Below, piece after piece: positions 8,590 to 17,366 of a stretch of 64,000 nt of DNA. Source of the stretch: Photobacterium jeanii (GTDB lineage Bacteria > Pseudomonadota > Gammaproteobacteria > Enterobacterales > Vibrionaceae); contig NZ_LVHF01000033.1 in assembly GCF_001650345.1 (NCBI RefSeq), positions 434,001 through 498,000 on the forward strand, in the 5' to 3' direction. A model generated the notes under the pieces. The model made no database searches. It was given only the letters and a program-made list of their open reading frames with translations, and was not told the DNA's origin. How positions within the stretch are numbered: position 1 is the stretch's first letter; every line of letters starts with the position of its first letter. The position numbers and the translations under genes are program-made.

Positions 8590-9216
8590 CCCTTTCCCTC
8601 TGTTTCAGTTACATAACGTGTGCTTTTGAAGAAGAGCACGCGCTTTGTATTCCTTATACTAATTATCGCTTCAAAAAAAGCCGAGTTATTCCTTTCACGC
8701 TACATTCTTTCTACTAAATTAGGTTGCTATTGTGTTGTAAATTAACAATAAATAGCAATTTTAGCGGCGAAATCATGCTTGCGTTCTTCTCGCAAGCACT
8801 TCGCTGCTATTTTGAGCTTAACTTCAAGCTTTGTAGCCTCTCTATTTCAATAAACGTAATAAAATTGGCATTTTCTTGTCACTTTCTTGTTGCATTTAAC
8901 CTGGTAGCATAAGAAAGTAGCAAACATCTGGTTGCTGTTTTTTCTAAATTTATTACAGACCTGTAGTTCACGGATGTCTTAATTAGCTGGGTTTAATATC
9001 TTTTTATTGCAGCTTCACCAGTGTTTTATGTTGGTATTGCAGGCTTTATTGATGTTTTTATAAAGTAAATGTGCTGTTGATACTATATTCTTTTATTTGA
9101 TCGTCTCGTTGTTTTTGGAAATATTCATCAATATTCAGTGCAAGGATATTCTCAATACCCTGCAGACTGTGATATATATGACAACGATTGCTTAATATTA
9201 AACACGGAGGTACACC
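8590..9216 (+). other. Intergenic region and probable leader of glgC, with a strong hairpin
   Basis: 627 bp without a believable gene; open frames at 8724-8912 and 9138-9332 have no family look, and the latter overlaps glgC. It holds the glgC promoter, which I cannot place exactly, and the two-part stem-loop at 8762-8809. A weak hairpin GTGTGCT/AGCACGC near 8618-8643 may end the PepSY transcript. Confidence 0.5.
8762..8809 (+). repeat. Two-stage inverted repeat in the glgC upstream region
   Basis: Outer arms TAGCGGCGA (8762-8770) and TCGCTGCTA (8801-8809) pair with one G-U. Inner arms TGCTTGCG (8776-8783) and CGCAAGCA (8791-8798) pair perfectly around a 7-nt loop. The structure is followed by TTTTG. 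It could be an RNA leader element, a weak terminator or a small dispersed repeat unit. Confidence 0.5.
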
Positions 9217-10434
9217 ATGGCAGGCGTTTTAGGAATGATTTTGGCAGGCGGAGAAGGATCTCGTCTTCGTCCGTTAACGGATTCACGTACAAAGCCAGCA
9301 GTGCCATTTGGTGGCAGTTACCGACTGATTGATTTCGCATTGAACAATTTTGTCAATGCAGACTTAATGAAAATCTATGTTCTTACTCAATTTAAATCTC
9401 AGTCGCTTTATGTCCACATGAAAAAAGGCTGGAACATCACTGGTATCACTGATCGTTTTATCGATCCGATCCCTGCTCAGATGCGTATGGGTAAGCGCTG
9501 GTATGACGGTACAGCTGACGCCATTTATCAAAACATTCGATTCATCGAATTAGCAGAGCCTGATCAAGTGTGTATTTTTGGTAGTGATCACATCTATAAA
9601 ATGGATGTGAAGCAAATGCTGACCTACCACAAGGAAAAAGAAGCACAACTTACTGTATCCGCAATCCGTATGCCGCTGAGCGAAGCAAGTGCATTCGGTG
9701 TGATTGAAGTCGATGCAGACGGTCGTATGGTTGGTTTTGAAGAAAAACCAGCAAATCCAAAGTCTATCCCTGGTGATCCTGAACATGCGCTGGTTTCTAT
9801 GGGTAACTACATTTTTCAGACTGACGTATTGTGTTCTGAGCTGGAGCAAGATGCCGAAGATGAAAATTCAAGCCATGACTTTGGTAAAGACATTATTCCT
9901 AAGCTAGTTCCTCAAGGAAAAGTGTTCGTTTACGACTTCAACTCTAACGTCATCCCTGGTGAGAAAAATAATGGTTACTGGCGTGATGTAGGTACGATTG
10001 AATCGTACTGGCAGGCGCATATGGATCTTCTATCTGAAGATGCACCATTCTCGCTATATAACCGTCAATGGCAGCTACATACTTACTACCCGCCACTACC
10101 ACCAGCAACAGTGCTGGATAGCGAAGAGTGCAAGGTAGATATCAATAACTGTATGATTTCTGCAGGTAGCTATATTCGTGGTGCGCGCATTCATAAGTCA
10201 GTACTTGGCTTCCGTACCAACGTTGATTGCTGCAGTACTGTTTCAGAATCGGTTATTTTGGGTGATGTGAAGATTGGCGCAAATTGTTCGATTCGCCGTG
10301 CAATTATCGACAAGAACGTGATGATTGCCCCAGGAACAATCATTGGTGAGAACCTAGAAGAAGATCGCAAGAAGTATCACGTTTCAGACGAAGGAATCGT
10401 CGTTATCCCTAAAGGAGCAAAAATTGGCTACTAA
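9217..10434 (+). CDS. glgC: Glucose-1-phosphate adenylyltransferase (ADP-glucose pyrophosphorylase)
   Basis: 405 residues, usual bacterial GlgC length. It makes ADP-glucose from glucose-1-phosphate and ATP, the committed step of glycogen synthesis. The N-terminal nucleotidyltransferase domain shows LAGGEGSRLRPLTDSRTKPAVPFGG (residues 9-33), then GTADAIYQN and FGSDHIYKMD, and the catalytic/sugar-binding FEEKP and YWRDVGTIESYW. The C-terminal third is a left-handed beta-helix with hexapeptide character (SVILGDVKIGANCSIRRAIID). A strong ribosome binding site ACGGAGG precedes the ATG by 7 nt. glgA overlaps its 3' end by 11 bp, so the two form a translationally coupled operon. Confidence 0.97.
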   Translation: MAGVLGMILAGGEGSRLRPLTDSRTKPAVPFGGSYRLIDFALNNFVNADLMKIYVLTQFKSQSLYVHMKKGWNITGITDRFIDPIPAQMRMGKRWYDGTADAIYQNIRFIELAEPDQVCIFGSDHIYKMDVKQMLTYHKEKEAQLTVSAIRMPLSEASAFGVIEVDADGRMVGFEEKPANPKSIPGDPEHALVSMGNYIFQTDVLCSELEQDAEDENSSHDFGKDIIPKLVPQGKVFVYDFNSNVIPGEKNNGYWRDVGTIESYWQAHMDLLSEDAPFSLYNRQWQLHTYYPPLPPATVLDSEECKVDINNCMISAGSYIRGARIHKSVLGFRTNVDCCSTVSESVILGDVKIGANCSIRRAIIDKNVMIAPGTIIGENLEEDRKKYHVSDEGIVVIPKGAKIGY

Positions 10435-11935
10435 AAAATCGTTAAAGATTTTATTTGTCTCTTCTGAGGTTGAAGGTTTAGTAAAAACTGGGGGGCTAGC
10501 CGATGTGGCTAAGTCTCTTCCAGCGGCATTAAAGGCGATGGGGCACGATGTGCGTATTGCTATGCCGTATTACCGAGTGCTGGCTGAACGCGAAAATGTT
10601 GAGCCACAACTCGATACGGAATTGGCAGTGCCGGCGCAGTCAGTGACTGTGCCATATCAGGTGATGCCACTTCAAAGTGGCGACGTGCCAGTCTATGCCA
10701 TTAATGCACCGCAATATTATGATCGTGCTGAACTGTACGCTGAAAGTAATGAGGCATACGAAGATAATGGTGAGCGCTTTGCCTTCTTTAGTGCGGCATC
10801 ATTAGATTTATGTGAGAAAGTCGAGTTCCAACCTGACTTAATTCATTGTAATGATTGGCATACAGGTTTAGTCCCTTTCTTATTACGCACGCGTTATGCA
10901 AATAATTCGTTTTTCGCTAATACAAAATCAGTGTTAACGGTTCATAATGCGGTATTTAAAGGTGTGTATAATTACGATCAGTTCCGATTAATCCCTGAGT
11001 TAATTCAACATAGATATATGCAGCTAGAAATGGACTCTGCAAATATTAGTATGTTGAAAGCTGGGGTAGCGTTTGCCGATAAAATTAATGCGGTAAGCCC
11101 TAACTATGCGAGCGAGTTATTAACTCCACTGGGTGCGCATGGGATGGATTTCGATTTTAATCAACGCGCTAGCGATTTATTTGGCATTATTAATGGTTGT
11201 GATTATAACGATTGGAACCCTGAAACCGATCCGAATATTAAACAGCATTATAAAGCGAATAAGGTCAGTTTAAACCGAGGCAAAAAAGCGTGTAAGCGTG
11301 ATTTGCAAAAACAGGTGAACTTGCCTGAAAAAGATGTACCAGTCTATGGCATGGTCTGTCGCCTAACAGAGCAAAAGGGTATTCATTACTTGTTGCCAAT
11401 TTTGCAGCAGTTTCTTGTACACGATGTGCAAGTGGCTATTGTGGGTACTGGCGATCCGCGTTTGGCAGCTCAATTACACGAGTTAGTGGCGGCAAATCCT
11501 GAAAAACTGGCGTTTGTTGAAGCATACGATAATGCCTTGGCACACAAGGTAGAAGCAGGTTCTGACTTCTTCTTGATGCCGTCTGAATTTGAGCCTTGTG
11601 GTCTTAATCAGATGTATAGCTTAGCTTACGGTACACTGCCTATTGTCCGCGCAGTGGGTGGCTTGAAAGACACTGTGATTGATTATGATCAGACACCACA
11701 AGTTGCAACCGGCTTTATGTTTGAAGCGCCAACGCCTGAAGCATTATTGATCTGTTTGCAGCGCAGTTTGTTGCTTTATTGCCAGCAACCGCAAGAGTTT
11801 AAACGCCTACAGCAAAATGCGATGGCGTGTAAGTTCTTATGGCAAGAGTCTGCAGAGCGCTATTTAGAAATGTATTTGTGTGATGAATTAAATTCTGTTC
11901 AGAATGATTTAAGTTCTGAATCAATAACGGATTAA
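10424..11935 (+). CDS. glgA: Glycogen synthase (ADP-glucose dependent, GT5)
   Basis: 503 residues; transfers glucose from ADP-glucose to the non-reducing end of glycogen. The N-terminal ADP-glucose-binding motif is KTGGLADV (about residues 21-28). DLIHCNDWHTGLVPFLLR and LTVHNAVFKGVYNY are typical of GT5, and the C-terminal domain has PSEFEPCGLNQMYSLAYGTLPIVRAVGGLKDTV, which carries the E-x7-E motif. It starts at a TTG (10424) inside the end of glgC. This start is supported by AAAGGAG five bases upstream and by the family-like KKSLKILFVSSEVEGLVKTGG. The usual GT5 length is 470-490; the extra residues are at the C-terminus. A strong terminator follows. Confidence 0.96.
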   Translation: MATKKSLKILFVSSEVEGLVKTGGLADVAKSLPAALKAMGHDVRIAMPYYRVLAERENVEPQLDTELAVPAQSVTVPYQVMPLQSGDVPVYAINAPQYYDRAELYAESNEAYEDNGERFAFFSAASLDLCEKVEFQPDLIHCNDWHTGLVPFLLRTRYANNSFFANTKSVLTVHNAVFKGVYNYDQFRLIPELIQHRYMQLEMDSANISMLKAGVAFADKINAVSPNYASELLTPLGAHGMDFDFNQRASDLFGIINGCDYNDWNPETDPNIKQHYKANKVSLNRGKKACKRDLQKQVNLPEKDVPVYGMVCRLTEQKGIHYLLPILQQFLVHDVQVAIVGTGDPRLAAQLHELVAANPEKLAFVEAYDNALAHKVEAGSDFFLMPSEFEPCGLNQMYSLAYGTLPIVRAVGGLKDTVIDYDQTPQVATGFMFEAPTPEALLICLQRSLLLYCQQPQEFKRLQQNAMACKFLWQESAERYLEMYLCDELNSVQNDLSSESITD

Positions 11936-11954
11936 TTTCAATATCAACGAACAC

Positions 11955-11981
11955 AGCCCTCGTCATTGCGAGGGCTTTTTT
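11955..11981 (+). terminator. Terminator of the glgCA operon
   Basis: The stem AGCCCTCG / CGAGGGCT (8 bp, 6-nt loop) is followed by TTTTTTT. It starts 19 bp after the glgA stop. Confidence 0.9.
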
Positions 11982-12341
11982 ATATGTGGTGGTTAAATTT
12001 ATAAGATTAATAAATATATTTTGTTGTGACTGATATGCACGGCTGATAATTATTTTGTCATTTATTCGATTGCAAAAAAGTGTCATAATTGACATTTATT
12101 TTACTAAGTAAAATAAATTTTTTCATAAAAGCGCAAATTAACTTCCAAAACGGATTAATACGAACTCTAATCAGTCATTGAGGCGCATATTGAGTGTGAG
12201 TGAGGGTTAAGCTCATTAAAAAATGCATGTAACACATATTATTTGTTTTACTCGTGTTTTTGAGAGAAATTAGCATTTTTAGCTCAATAAGATAGGTTTG
12301 ATGCTTGGTCAGAGGGGTGTGAAACAAAGGTAATAAGAATA
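11982..12341. other. Intergenic region between glgA and the chemoreceptor gene, with stacked palindromes
   Basis: About 360 bp holding the chemoreceptor promoter. TGTCA-TAAT-TGACA (12081-12094) is an interrupted palindrome. It runs directly into a perfect 12-bp inverted repeat with a one-base centre, described separately. No gene is seen. Confidence 0.5.
12094..12118. repeat. Perfect 25-bp AT-rich palindrome upstream of the chemoreceptor gene
   Basis: Arms ATTTATTTTACT (12094-12105) and AGTAAAATAAAT (12107-12118) around A12106 are exact complements. A T run follows on the plus strand. It is either a regulator-binding operator or a weak hairpin terminator; the near-zero loop favours a DNA-level operator or cruciform. 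Confidence 0.6.
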
Positions 12342-14225
12342 ATGAATTTAACTTTAAGGCAGAAGTTAGCTGTCTCTGCGAGCATTGCTATCATCCTTGG
12401 TGGCTTGGTTGTCACGGCGTTATCATTTATTTCTTCTTTAGGTCGCTTAGATCAGGACTTAAGTGATCGATTAAAAGGCGTGGCTTCTGCCTATAATCAC
12501 TATGTGCAAGATTGGCTTGATGCTAAGGGTACAGCACTTTCGGCGATGCCAACTTCTATCGCTTCTGACTCCACACTTTCCCACCTTAGCCAAGTACGCG
12601 ACTCTGGTAAATTCGATAACGTTTTTCTTGCTTTCGATGATGGCTCTCAAGTTAACGCTAATAAAGTTGTGCTGCCACCAGGTAACAACGATCCTCGCCA
12701 ATGGCATTGGTATCAAAATGCCATCAAGTTGAATGGTCAAGTTACAGTAGAGAATCCAACTGTGGCAGCTGCCACTGGTGCGATCGTGGTATCTATGGGT
12801 AAAGCGATTAATATTTTTGATCGCCAAGCCGTGCTGGGTGCCGACGTTGAAATGGTTGATATCATTAAGCAGCTTGATGAAGTGATTTTACCTGGTGAAG
12901 GTTACATGTTCATCGTTAACGACCAAGGTAACGTGTTCGCGCATGCTGATACATCGCTATTAAATAAGCCAGTAAATGCCAAAGACAGCGATCTTACGTA
13001 CGATTTACTTAAGCGCTTGGCGATGACAGATCAAGTGTCGCTACAAAATATTACAGGCAAAGAAAGCTATGTGTTTGTGTCTCCAATCCATGGTACAAAC
13101 CTGAATACTGTTATTGTGGTTGATTACGACTCTGTGGTTGCGCCGCTTTACCAATCACTTTATAGCCAGCTGTTCACTACTTTAGTAGCTGTCGTGATCT
13201 GTGCGTTCTTGTTCAATATGCTATGTGCTTACTTGTTTAAGCCTCTACAGTTAGTGTCAGATGCGTTAGCGAAAATCGCACAAGGTGGCGGTGATCTGAC
13301 TCAGCGTATTAACATTGATACTGAAGATGAAGTCGGTGATTTAGCCCGTAACTTCAACCGTTTTGTGGCAAGTCTTCAAACCTTGATTGGTCATATTCGC
13401 TCTCAGGGTGAAGAGCTGAATCATACGTCAGAAGAAGCGCAAAAACGTGCGGAGCACTCGGCGAATGAGCTGGGCCGTCAACAAGAAGAGATTACCTTGG
13501 TGGCAACAGCCGTGACGGAAATGGCTTCTGCGACTCAAGAAATTGCTTCTCACGCTGAACAGACAGCACGTGCTGCGCAAGATTCAACGACTCACACGAC
13601 CACTGGTCACGCACTCGTGACTCAAAGTCGTGAGTCGATCAATAACTTGGCGACGGAAGTGAACGAAGCGACCCAAGTGATCAGTGAGCTTAATAGCCAC
13701 GCACAGGGCATTAATAGTATCTTGTCGACAATTCAAGGTATTGCTGAACAAACTAACTTGCTAGCACTGAATGCCGCGATTGAGGCTGCACGTGCAGGTG
13801 AACAAGGTCGTGGTTTTGCGGTAGTTGCAGACGAAGTGCGAGTGCTGTCGCAGCGTACACATACTTCAACTGAAGAAATTCAAAGTATGATTGCGACTCT
13901 GCAAACGACAACCACTAAAGCGGTAAGCTTGATGGAAACCAGTACCCAACTGGCGCAATGTTCAGTAGATGATGCCGTACAAGCGACGTCAGCACTTGAG
14001 CAAATTAATAACTCAGTGGCGTTGATCAGCGATATGGCGACCCAAATCGCTACGGCTGCGGAAGAACAAACTCACGTTACCGATGAGATCACCCAAAATA
14101 CTACGACGATCAAAGACGTGACTGATCAGCTGGCGCTAGATTCACAATCTTCTCGCGAACAAGCACAGCACCTAAGTACTCAAGCGCAAGCGCTGAACGA
14201 TAAAGTGGCAGCATTTGTCGTGTAA
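12342..14225 (+). CDS. Methyl-accepting chemotaxis protein with periplasmic Cache-type sensor
   Basis: A 627-residue chemoreceptor. TM1 lies at about 9-30 and TM2 at about 273-298; between them is a roughly 240-residue periplasmic region with dCache features ([13 protein letters not shown], then [29 protein letters not shown]). A HAMP segment follows from about 300 to 350 ([24 protein letters not shown]). The signalling hairpin tip [32 protein letters not shown] lies near 467-500, and Gln/Glu-rich methylation helices flank it. It would sense a small ligand in the periplasm and signal through CheA/CheW. Its position between glg and mal genes hints at a sugar or amino acid ligand, but that is only context. 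It is monocistronic with its own terminator. Confidence 0.93.
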   Translation: MNLTLRQKLAVSASIAIILGGLVVTALSFISSLGRLDQDLSDRLKGVASAYNHYVQDWLDAKGTALSAMPTSIASDSTLSHLSQVRDSGKFDNVFLAFDDGSQVNANKVVLPPGNNDPRQWHWYQNAIKLNGQVTVENPTVAAATGAIVVSMGKAINIFDRQAVLGADVEMVDIIKQLDEVILPGEGYMFIVNDQGNVFAHADTSLLNKPVNAKDSDLTYDLLKRLAMTDQVSLQNITGKESYVFVSPIHGTNLNTVIVVDYDSVVAPLYQSLYSQLFTTLVAVVICAFLFNMLCAYLFKPLQLVSDALAKIAQGGGDLTQRINIDTEDEVGDLARNFNRFVASLQTLIGHIRSQGEELNHTSEEAQKRAEHSANELGRQQEEITLVATAVTEMASATQEIASHAEQTARAAQDSTTHTTTGHALVTQSRESINNLATEVNEATQVISELNSHAQGINSILSTIQGIAEQTNLLALNAAIEAARAGEQGRGFAVVADEVRVLSQRTHTSTEEIQSMIATLQTTTTKAVSLMETSTQLAQCSVDDAVQATSALEQINNSVALISDMATQIATAAEEQTHVTDEITQNTTTIKDVTDQLALDSQSSREQAQHLSTQAQALNDKVAAFVV

Positions 14226-14246
14226 TGCGATGTGTTTAGTAAAATG

Positions 14247-14279
14247 AAAAACGCCCGGGCATATTGCTCGGGCGTTTTT
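14247..14279. terminator. Bidirectional terminator between the chemoreceptor gene and glgX
   Basis: The stem AAAAACGCCCG / CGGGCGTTTTT (11 bp, including the A/T ends) has T runs on both strands. It ends the chemoreceptor transcript and, from the other side, glgX. Confidence 0.9.
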
Positions 14280-14318
14280 GTATCTAGCTCCGTGCGGAGT
14301 TTGTCGAATTCATTGATA

Positions 14319-16247
14319 TCAACTGCGGTGCAAAATCGTGATCGAGTGCGCTGATTGCATGTAAGTCGTACAGACGGTTGGCTGACTCGGGGTGAGGTCT
14401 GCGGTATCGCATACGATCTTCCACGGGCTACCTTTTGGTAAGCGGAATCGGGTTGGAACTTTATCAGGGTTGATTAAATACAGTAGTTCAGACCCGCAAT
14501 GATAGAGCCCTAAATGCAGCATGATTGGCGCGTGCTGATGCCAGTCTTCGACTTGCAACCGCTGGCTGTTTGGCTTCATCCAATTGATTCTGTGCTCACC
14601 ACGACTTTCGCCACAGAAACTCTCAATGAAAGGCACCATGTACTGGTTGCGGGCGCTAATTATGCGCTCTAGCCACTGAGCAAACTGAGTTTGTTCGTTA
14701 TCAAGCTGCCAATTGGCCCAACTAATGGCTGAGTCCTGACAATAAGCATTGTTATTGCCTTGCTGAGTATGGGATAGGCTATCGACAGCCAGCATATGTG
14801 GAATGCCGAAACTAAACAGCAAACTAGTGATTAAGTTACGTTTTTGTCGCTCGCGTAGAATAACGATGGCAGGTGTGTTGGTTGGCCCTTCAATGCCATG
14901 GTTAAAAGAGCGATTATCACCGTGACCATCACGGTTGTTTTCCTTATTGGCGTGGTTATGTTTTTGGTTGTAAGACACCAAATCCTGAAGGGTAAAACCG
15001 TCGTGATAACTGACGTAGTTGACACTCAATTTATCAGGCCAACGAGAGGCGCTGAATAAATCACGGGAGCCCATTAAGCGGGTAGCAAATTCGCCAAGTG
15101 ATGCTTTGTGATTCCAAAAGCTACGTGTGGTATCACGGAATTTGTCGTTACATTCGTTCCAACCTAGAGGAAAGCCGCCAAGTTGATAGCCATTGGGACC
15201 AATATCCCAAGGTTCGGCGATTAATTTAACATGCTGCAATGCCGGATCTTGATGAATGCTTTGGAAGAAAGCTGAGCGGCGATCAAACAAAGGTCCACGA
15301 CGCCCCAGCGTGGCGGCTAAGTCAAAGCGGAAGCCATCGATGTGGTATTCCTCAACCCAGTGGCGTAGTGAATCCATCACTGTGCGTAAGGCGGGTGGGT
15401 AATTGAGATCAACCGTATTGCCACAACCGGTGTAGTTTTCAAACTTTCCTTGGCTGTTTTTGAGGTAAGTTTTGGGTGCTAGCTGCTTAAAGTTAAATAC
15501 CGGGCCACCATCACCACTTTCAGCCGTGTGGTTGTACACCACATCTAAAATCACTTCGATCCCGTGTTGGTGCAGGGTACGCACCATGGTTTTCAGTTCG
15601 GTTACTGGGTCATCAATTGCAAACTTCTTATCAGGGGCGAACCAGCATAGCGGGTTATACCCCCAAAAATTGGTGAGTTCTTTTTCAGATAGATGCCCTT
15701 CATCAAAACTGGTTGCTATGGGCATTAATTGAAGGGTGGTGACACCTAAAGATTGAAAATGCTTGATGACCGCAGGGTGACATAAACCTAGGTACTTCCC
15801 TCTGAGCTCGGCTGGCACATCGGGGTGAAGGTGGGTAAAGCCTTTAACATGCAATTCGTAAATAATGCTATTGGCTTGATGGGTATTAGGGTGACTACTC
15901 TGTTGCCAATCAAAGTGATGTTCGACTAACACACTTGCGGGAATCGATTCGCACAGTGGATTTGCAGCCAACTTTTGAGTATATGGGTCGATCAGCCATT
16001 GGGTAGGTTTAGCCTTATGAGTTACGCAATAAGCGTAGCGCATACCAGCGTTAAGCCCTTCAACGTGGGCGGAATAGATGTGGTTTACCTGCTTGTGCAG
16101 TTTGATCGTGTGATGATCATTATTATGATCAAACACCACCAGTGATAAGCCTGTTGCATTTGGGGCGTGAATTGCAAAATTGCAGCCCGATGTTGTGAGA
16201 TTGGCACCAAGTGGGGAAGGGGTGCCTTTAGTTACTTGCCAGTCCAT
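14319..16247 (-). CDS. glgX: Glycogen debranching enzyme (isoamylase type, GH13)
   Basis: 642 residues from the ATG complementary to 16245-16247 (MDWQVTKGTPSPLGA), preceded by GAGGA. The in-frame ATG six codons upstream touches a hairpin and has no ribosome binding site. An N-terminal CBM48-like domain (about 10-100) precedes the GH13 barrel: DVVYNHTAESGDGG (region I); GFRFDLAATLGR with the nucleophile Asp (region II); AEPWDIGPNGYQLG with the acid/base Glu (region III); and NYVSYHDGFTLQDLVSYNQKHN (region IV). The length is close to E. coli GlgX (657). GlgX removes short phosphorylase-limit branches from glycogen. It is on its own, downstream of malM. Confidence 0.95.
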   Translation of the reverse strand: MDWQVTKGTPSPLGANLTTSGCNFAIHAPNATGLSLVVFDHNNDHHTIKLHKQVNHIYSAHVEGLNAGMRYAYCVTHKAKPTQWLIDPYTQKLAANPLCESIPASVLVEHHFDWQQSSHPNTHQANSIIYELHVKGFTHLHPDVPAELRGKYLGLCHPAVIKHFQSLGVTTLQLMPIATSFDEGHLSEKELTNFWGYNPLCWFAPDKKFAIDDPVTELKTMVRTLHQHGIEVILDVVYNHTAESGDGGPVFNFKQLAPKTYLKNSQGKFENYTGCGNTVDLNYPPALRTVMDSLRHWVEEYHIDGFRFDLAATLGRRGPLFDRRSAFFQSIHQDPALQHVKLIAEPWDIGPNGYQLGGFPLGWNECNDKFRDTTRSFWNHKASLGEFATRLMGSRDLFSASRWPDKLSVNYVSYHDGFTLQDLVSYNQKHNHANKENNRDGHGDNRSFNHGIEGPTNTPAIVILRERQKRNLITSLLFSFGIPHMLAVDSLSHTQQGNNNAYCQDSAISWANWQLDNEQTQFAQWLERIISARNQYMVPFIESFCGESRGEHRINWMKPNSQRLQVEDWHQHAPIMLHLGLYHCGSELLYLINPDKVPTRFRLPKGSPWKIVCDTADLTPSQPTVCTTYMQSAHSITILHRS

Positions 16248-16266
16248 GGGGTCCTCAATACGCAAT

Positions 16267-16288
16267 AAAGGCTGCCTTGGCAGCCTTT
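16267..16288 (-). terminator. Hairpin between malM and glgX
   Basis: Perfect 10-bp arms AAAGGCTGCC and GGCAGCCTTT separated by TT. Read on the minus strand it ends in CCTTTATTG with a poor T tract. It lies 106 bp after the malM stop and 20 bp before the glgX start. It may partly terminate or stabilise the malM mRNA and would sit close to the glgX ribosome binding site. Confidence 0.6.
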
Positions 16289-16393
16289 GTTCTCCTCATC
16301 CTTTTGATTATTTTAATCCCTAACATCACAAATAGGCATTTTCATCAAACATTCATGATGTTAGGTCGTGGGATGACGATACGAGTCCTGATT

Positions 16394-17209
16394 TTACTTC
16401 TTAGCTTCAACCGCTTTGATGAAAGTAGGACGCGCTTCTTGAATGCCTAACGTCTCTGCTTCATCAAGCAGTTTCATAGCTTTGTCTAGATCTCCATTAT
16501 TTACCGCATTCTTAATGGAATTCAAGTAGTAAGAAGATCTTTCTTCTGGGCTTGGGGCGTAGTCGGTACGTTGTGTAGCCTGTACTTTTTGCTCAGAGAC
16601 AATATCGACCGTTAGCATCAAGTTGCCTTGATCGGTATGAGTAGCAATAGGATCTTTGATTGCTGGTGGCTGGGTGCTACGGGCAATGGCAAAGGCTTTT
16701 GCTGGGTGAAGTAAAGTCGTGGTTGTTGCTAGTGAGTCTTGGGTGGTTGAAACCAAGACGCGGATGTTTTTGCTATCTTTTGGCGGCACTAGTGTTAATG
16801 AGCCAGATAAGTGATCGTCTTTTAGCATTGCCGCAGGGACGTAGCTAAATTGATCGGCTGTGATTTGATTGATGAGCGTGTTGTTATCATCAAAAAACGA
16901 CACCGTTGGCGCATACACAGTCTGCTTAGCAAAGCTGTCGAGTGTGAAAGTGAGCGCCCCTTCTGTTGCTGGAAAACTGAAGGCAGCAATGTTACCAGCA
17001 CTTAATTCATTCGTAAGTTTTTGGCTGTTTGCTGTGATAGTGAATTGGCTACTGCTTGGGGCTTGCAGAGGTTGCCAGTTGAGATCGGCAATAGATTGAT
17101 TGATCTGATGCGCAGCTGTTGTTGGAGCTTGCGTATTGACCGTTTCAGGTGTGGAGACACAACCGCCTAGTAGTGCGGTTACCATAAGCATACAAGCTGT
17201 TTTTTTCAT
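16394..17209 (-). CDS. malM: Maltose operon periplasmic protein MalM (lipoprotein)
   Basis: 271 residues. The N-terminus MKKTACMLMVTALLGGCVST has a lipobox (LLGGC), so the protein should be a lipoprotein, unlike E. coli MalM, which has an ordinary signal peptide. The body matches MalM: SLTLVPPKDSKNIRVLVSTT, LLHPAKAFAIA, DPIATHTDQGNLML, and the diagnostic C-terminus YYLNSIKNAVNNGDLDKAMKLLDEAETLGIQEARPTF. MalM is a periplasmic protein of the maltose regulon with an ill-defined role near the maltoporin. AAAAGGAGATAAAT precedes the ATG. It follows lamB across a gap with two hairpins, as the second gene of a lamB-malM unit. Confidence 0.93.
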   Translation of the reverse strand: MKKTACMLMVTALLGGCVSTPETVNTQAPTTAAHQINQSIADLNWQPLQAPSSSQFTITANSQKLTNELSAGNIAAFSFPATEGALTFTLDSFAKQTVYAPTVSFFDDNNTLINQITADQFSYVPAAMLKDDHLSGSLTLVPPKDSKNIRVLVSTTQDSLATTTTLLHPAKAFAIARSTQPPAIKDPIATHTDQGNLMLTVDIVSEQKVQATQRTDYAPSPEERSSYYLNSIKNAVNNGDLDKAMKLLDEAETLGIQEARPTFIKAVEAKK

Positions 17210-17224
17210 ATTTATCTCCTTTTA

Positions 17225-17292
17225 TATTTGGTTTAGTCACTCTGTTTGGCTAGCGGCTAAACCAAATACAGCCAGTCTCTGCAGACTGGCTG
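17225..17292 (-). repeat. Two consecutive stem-loops in the lamB-malM gap
   Basis: The first has perfect 12-bp arms TATTTGGTTTAG (17225-17236) and CTAAACCAAATA (17257-17268). The second begins at the next base, with 10-bp arms CAGCCAGTCT (17269-17278) and AGACTGGCTG (17283-17292) and a 4-nt loop. No T tract follows on the minus strand, so they look like mRNA-stability or processing elements rather than a full terminator. Confidence 0.75.
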
Positions 17293-17366
17293 AAATTAAG
17301 CGTTTTTAGCTAAACATGACGGTCATAGACAGTGCATTGATAGCCAATTTAGCTATAAGCGGGTGC

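Noticed and set aside
8724-8912. 62-codon open frame before glgC
   Set aside because: It crosses the strong stem-loop, has Cys/Phe/Leu-rich random-looking composition and no ribosome binding site.
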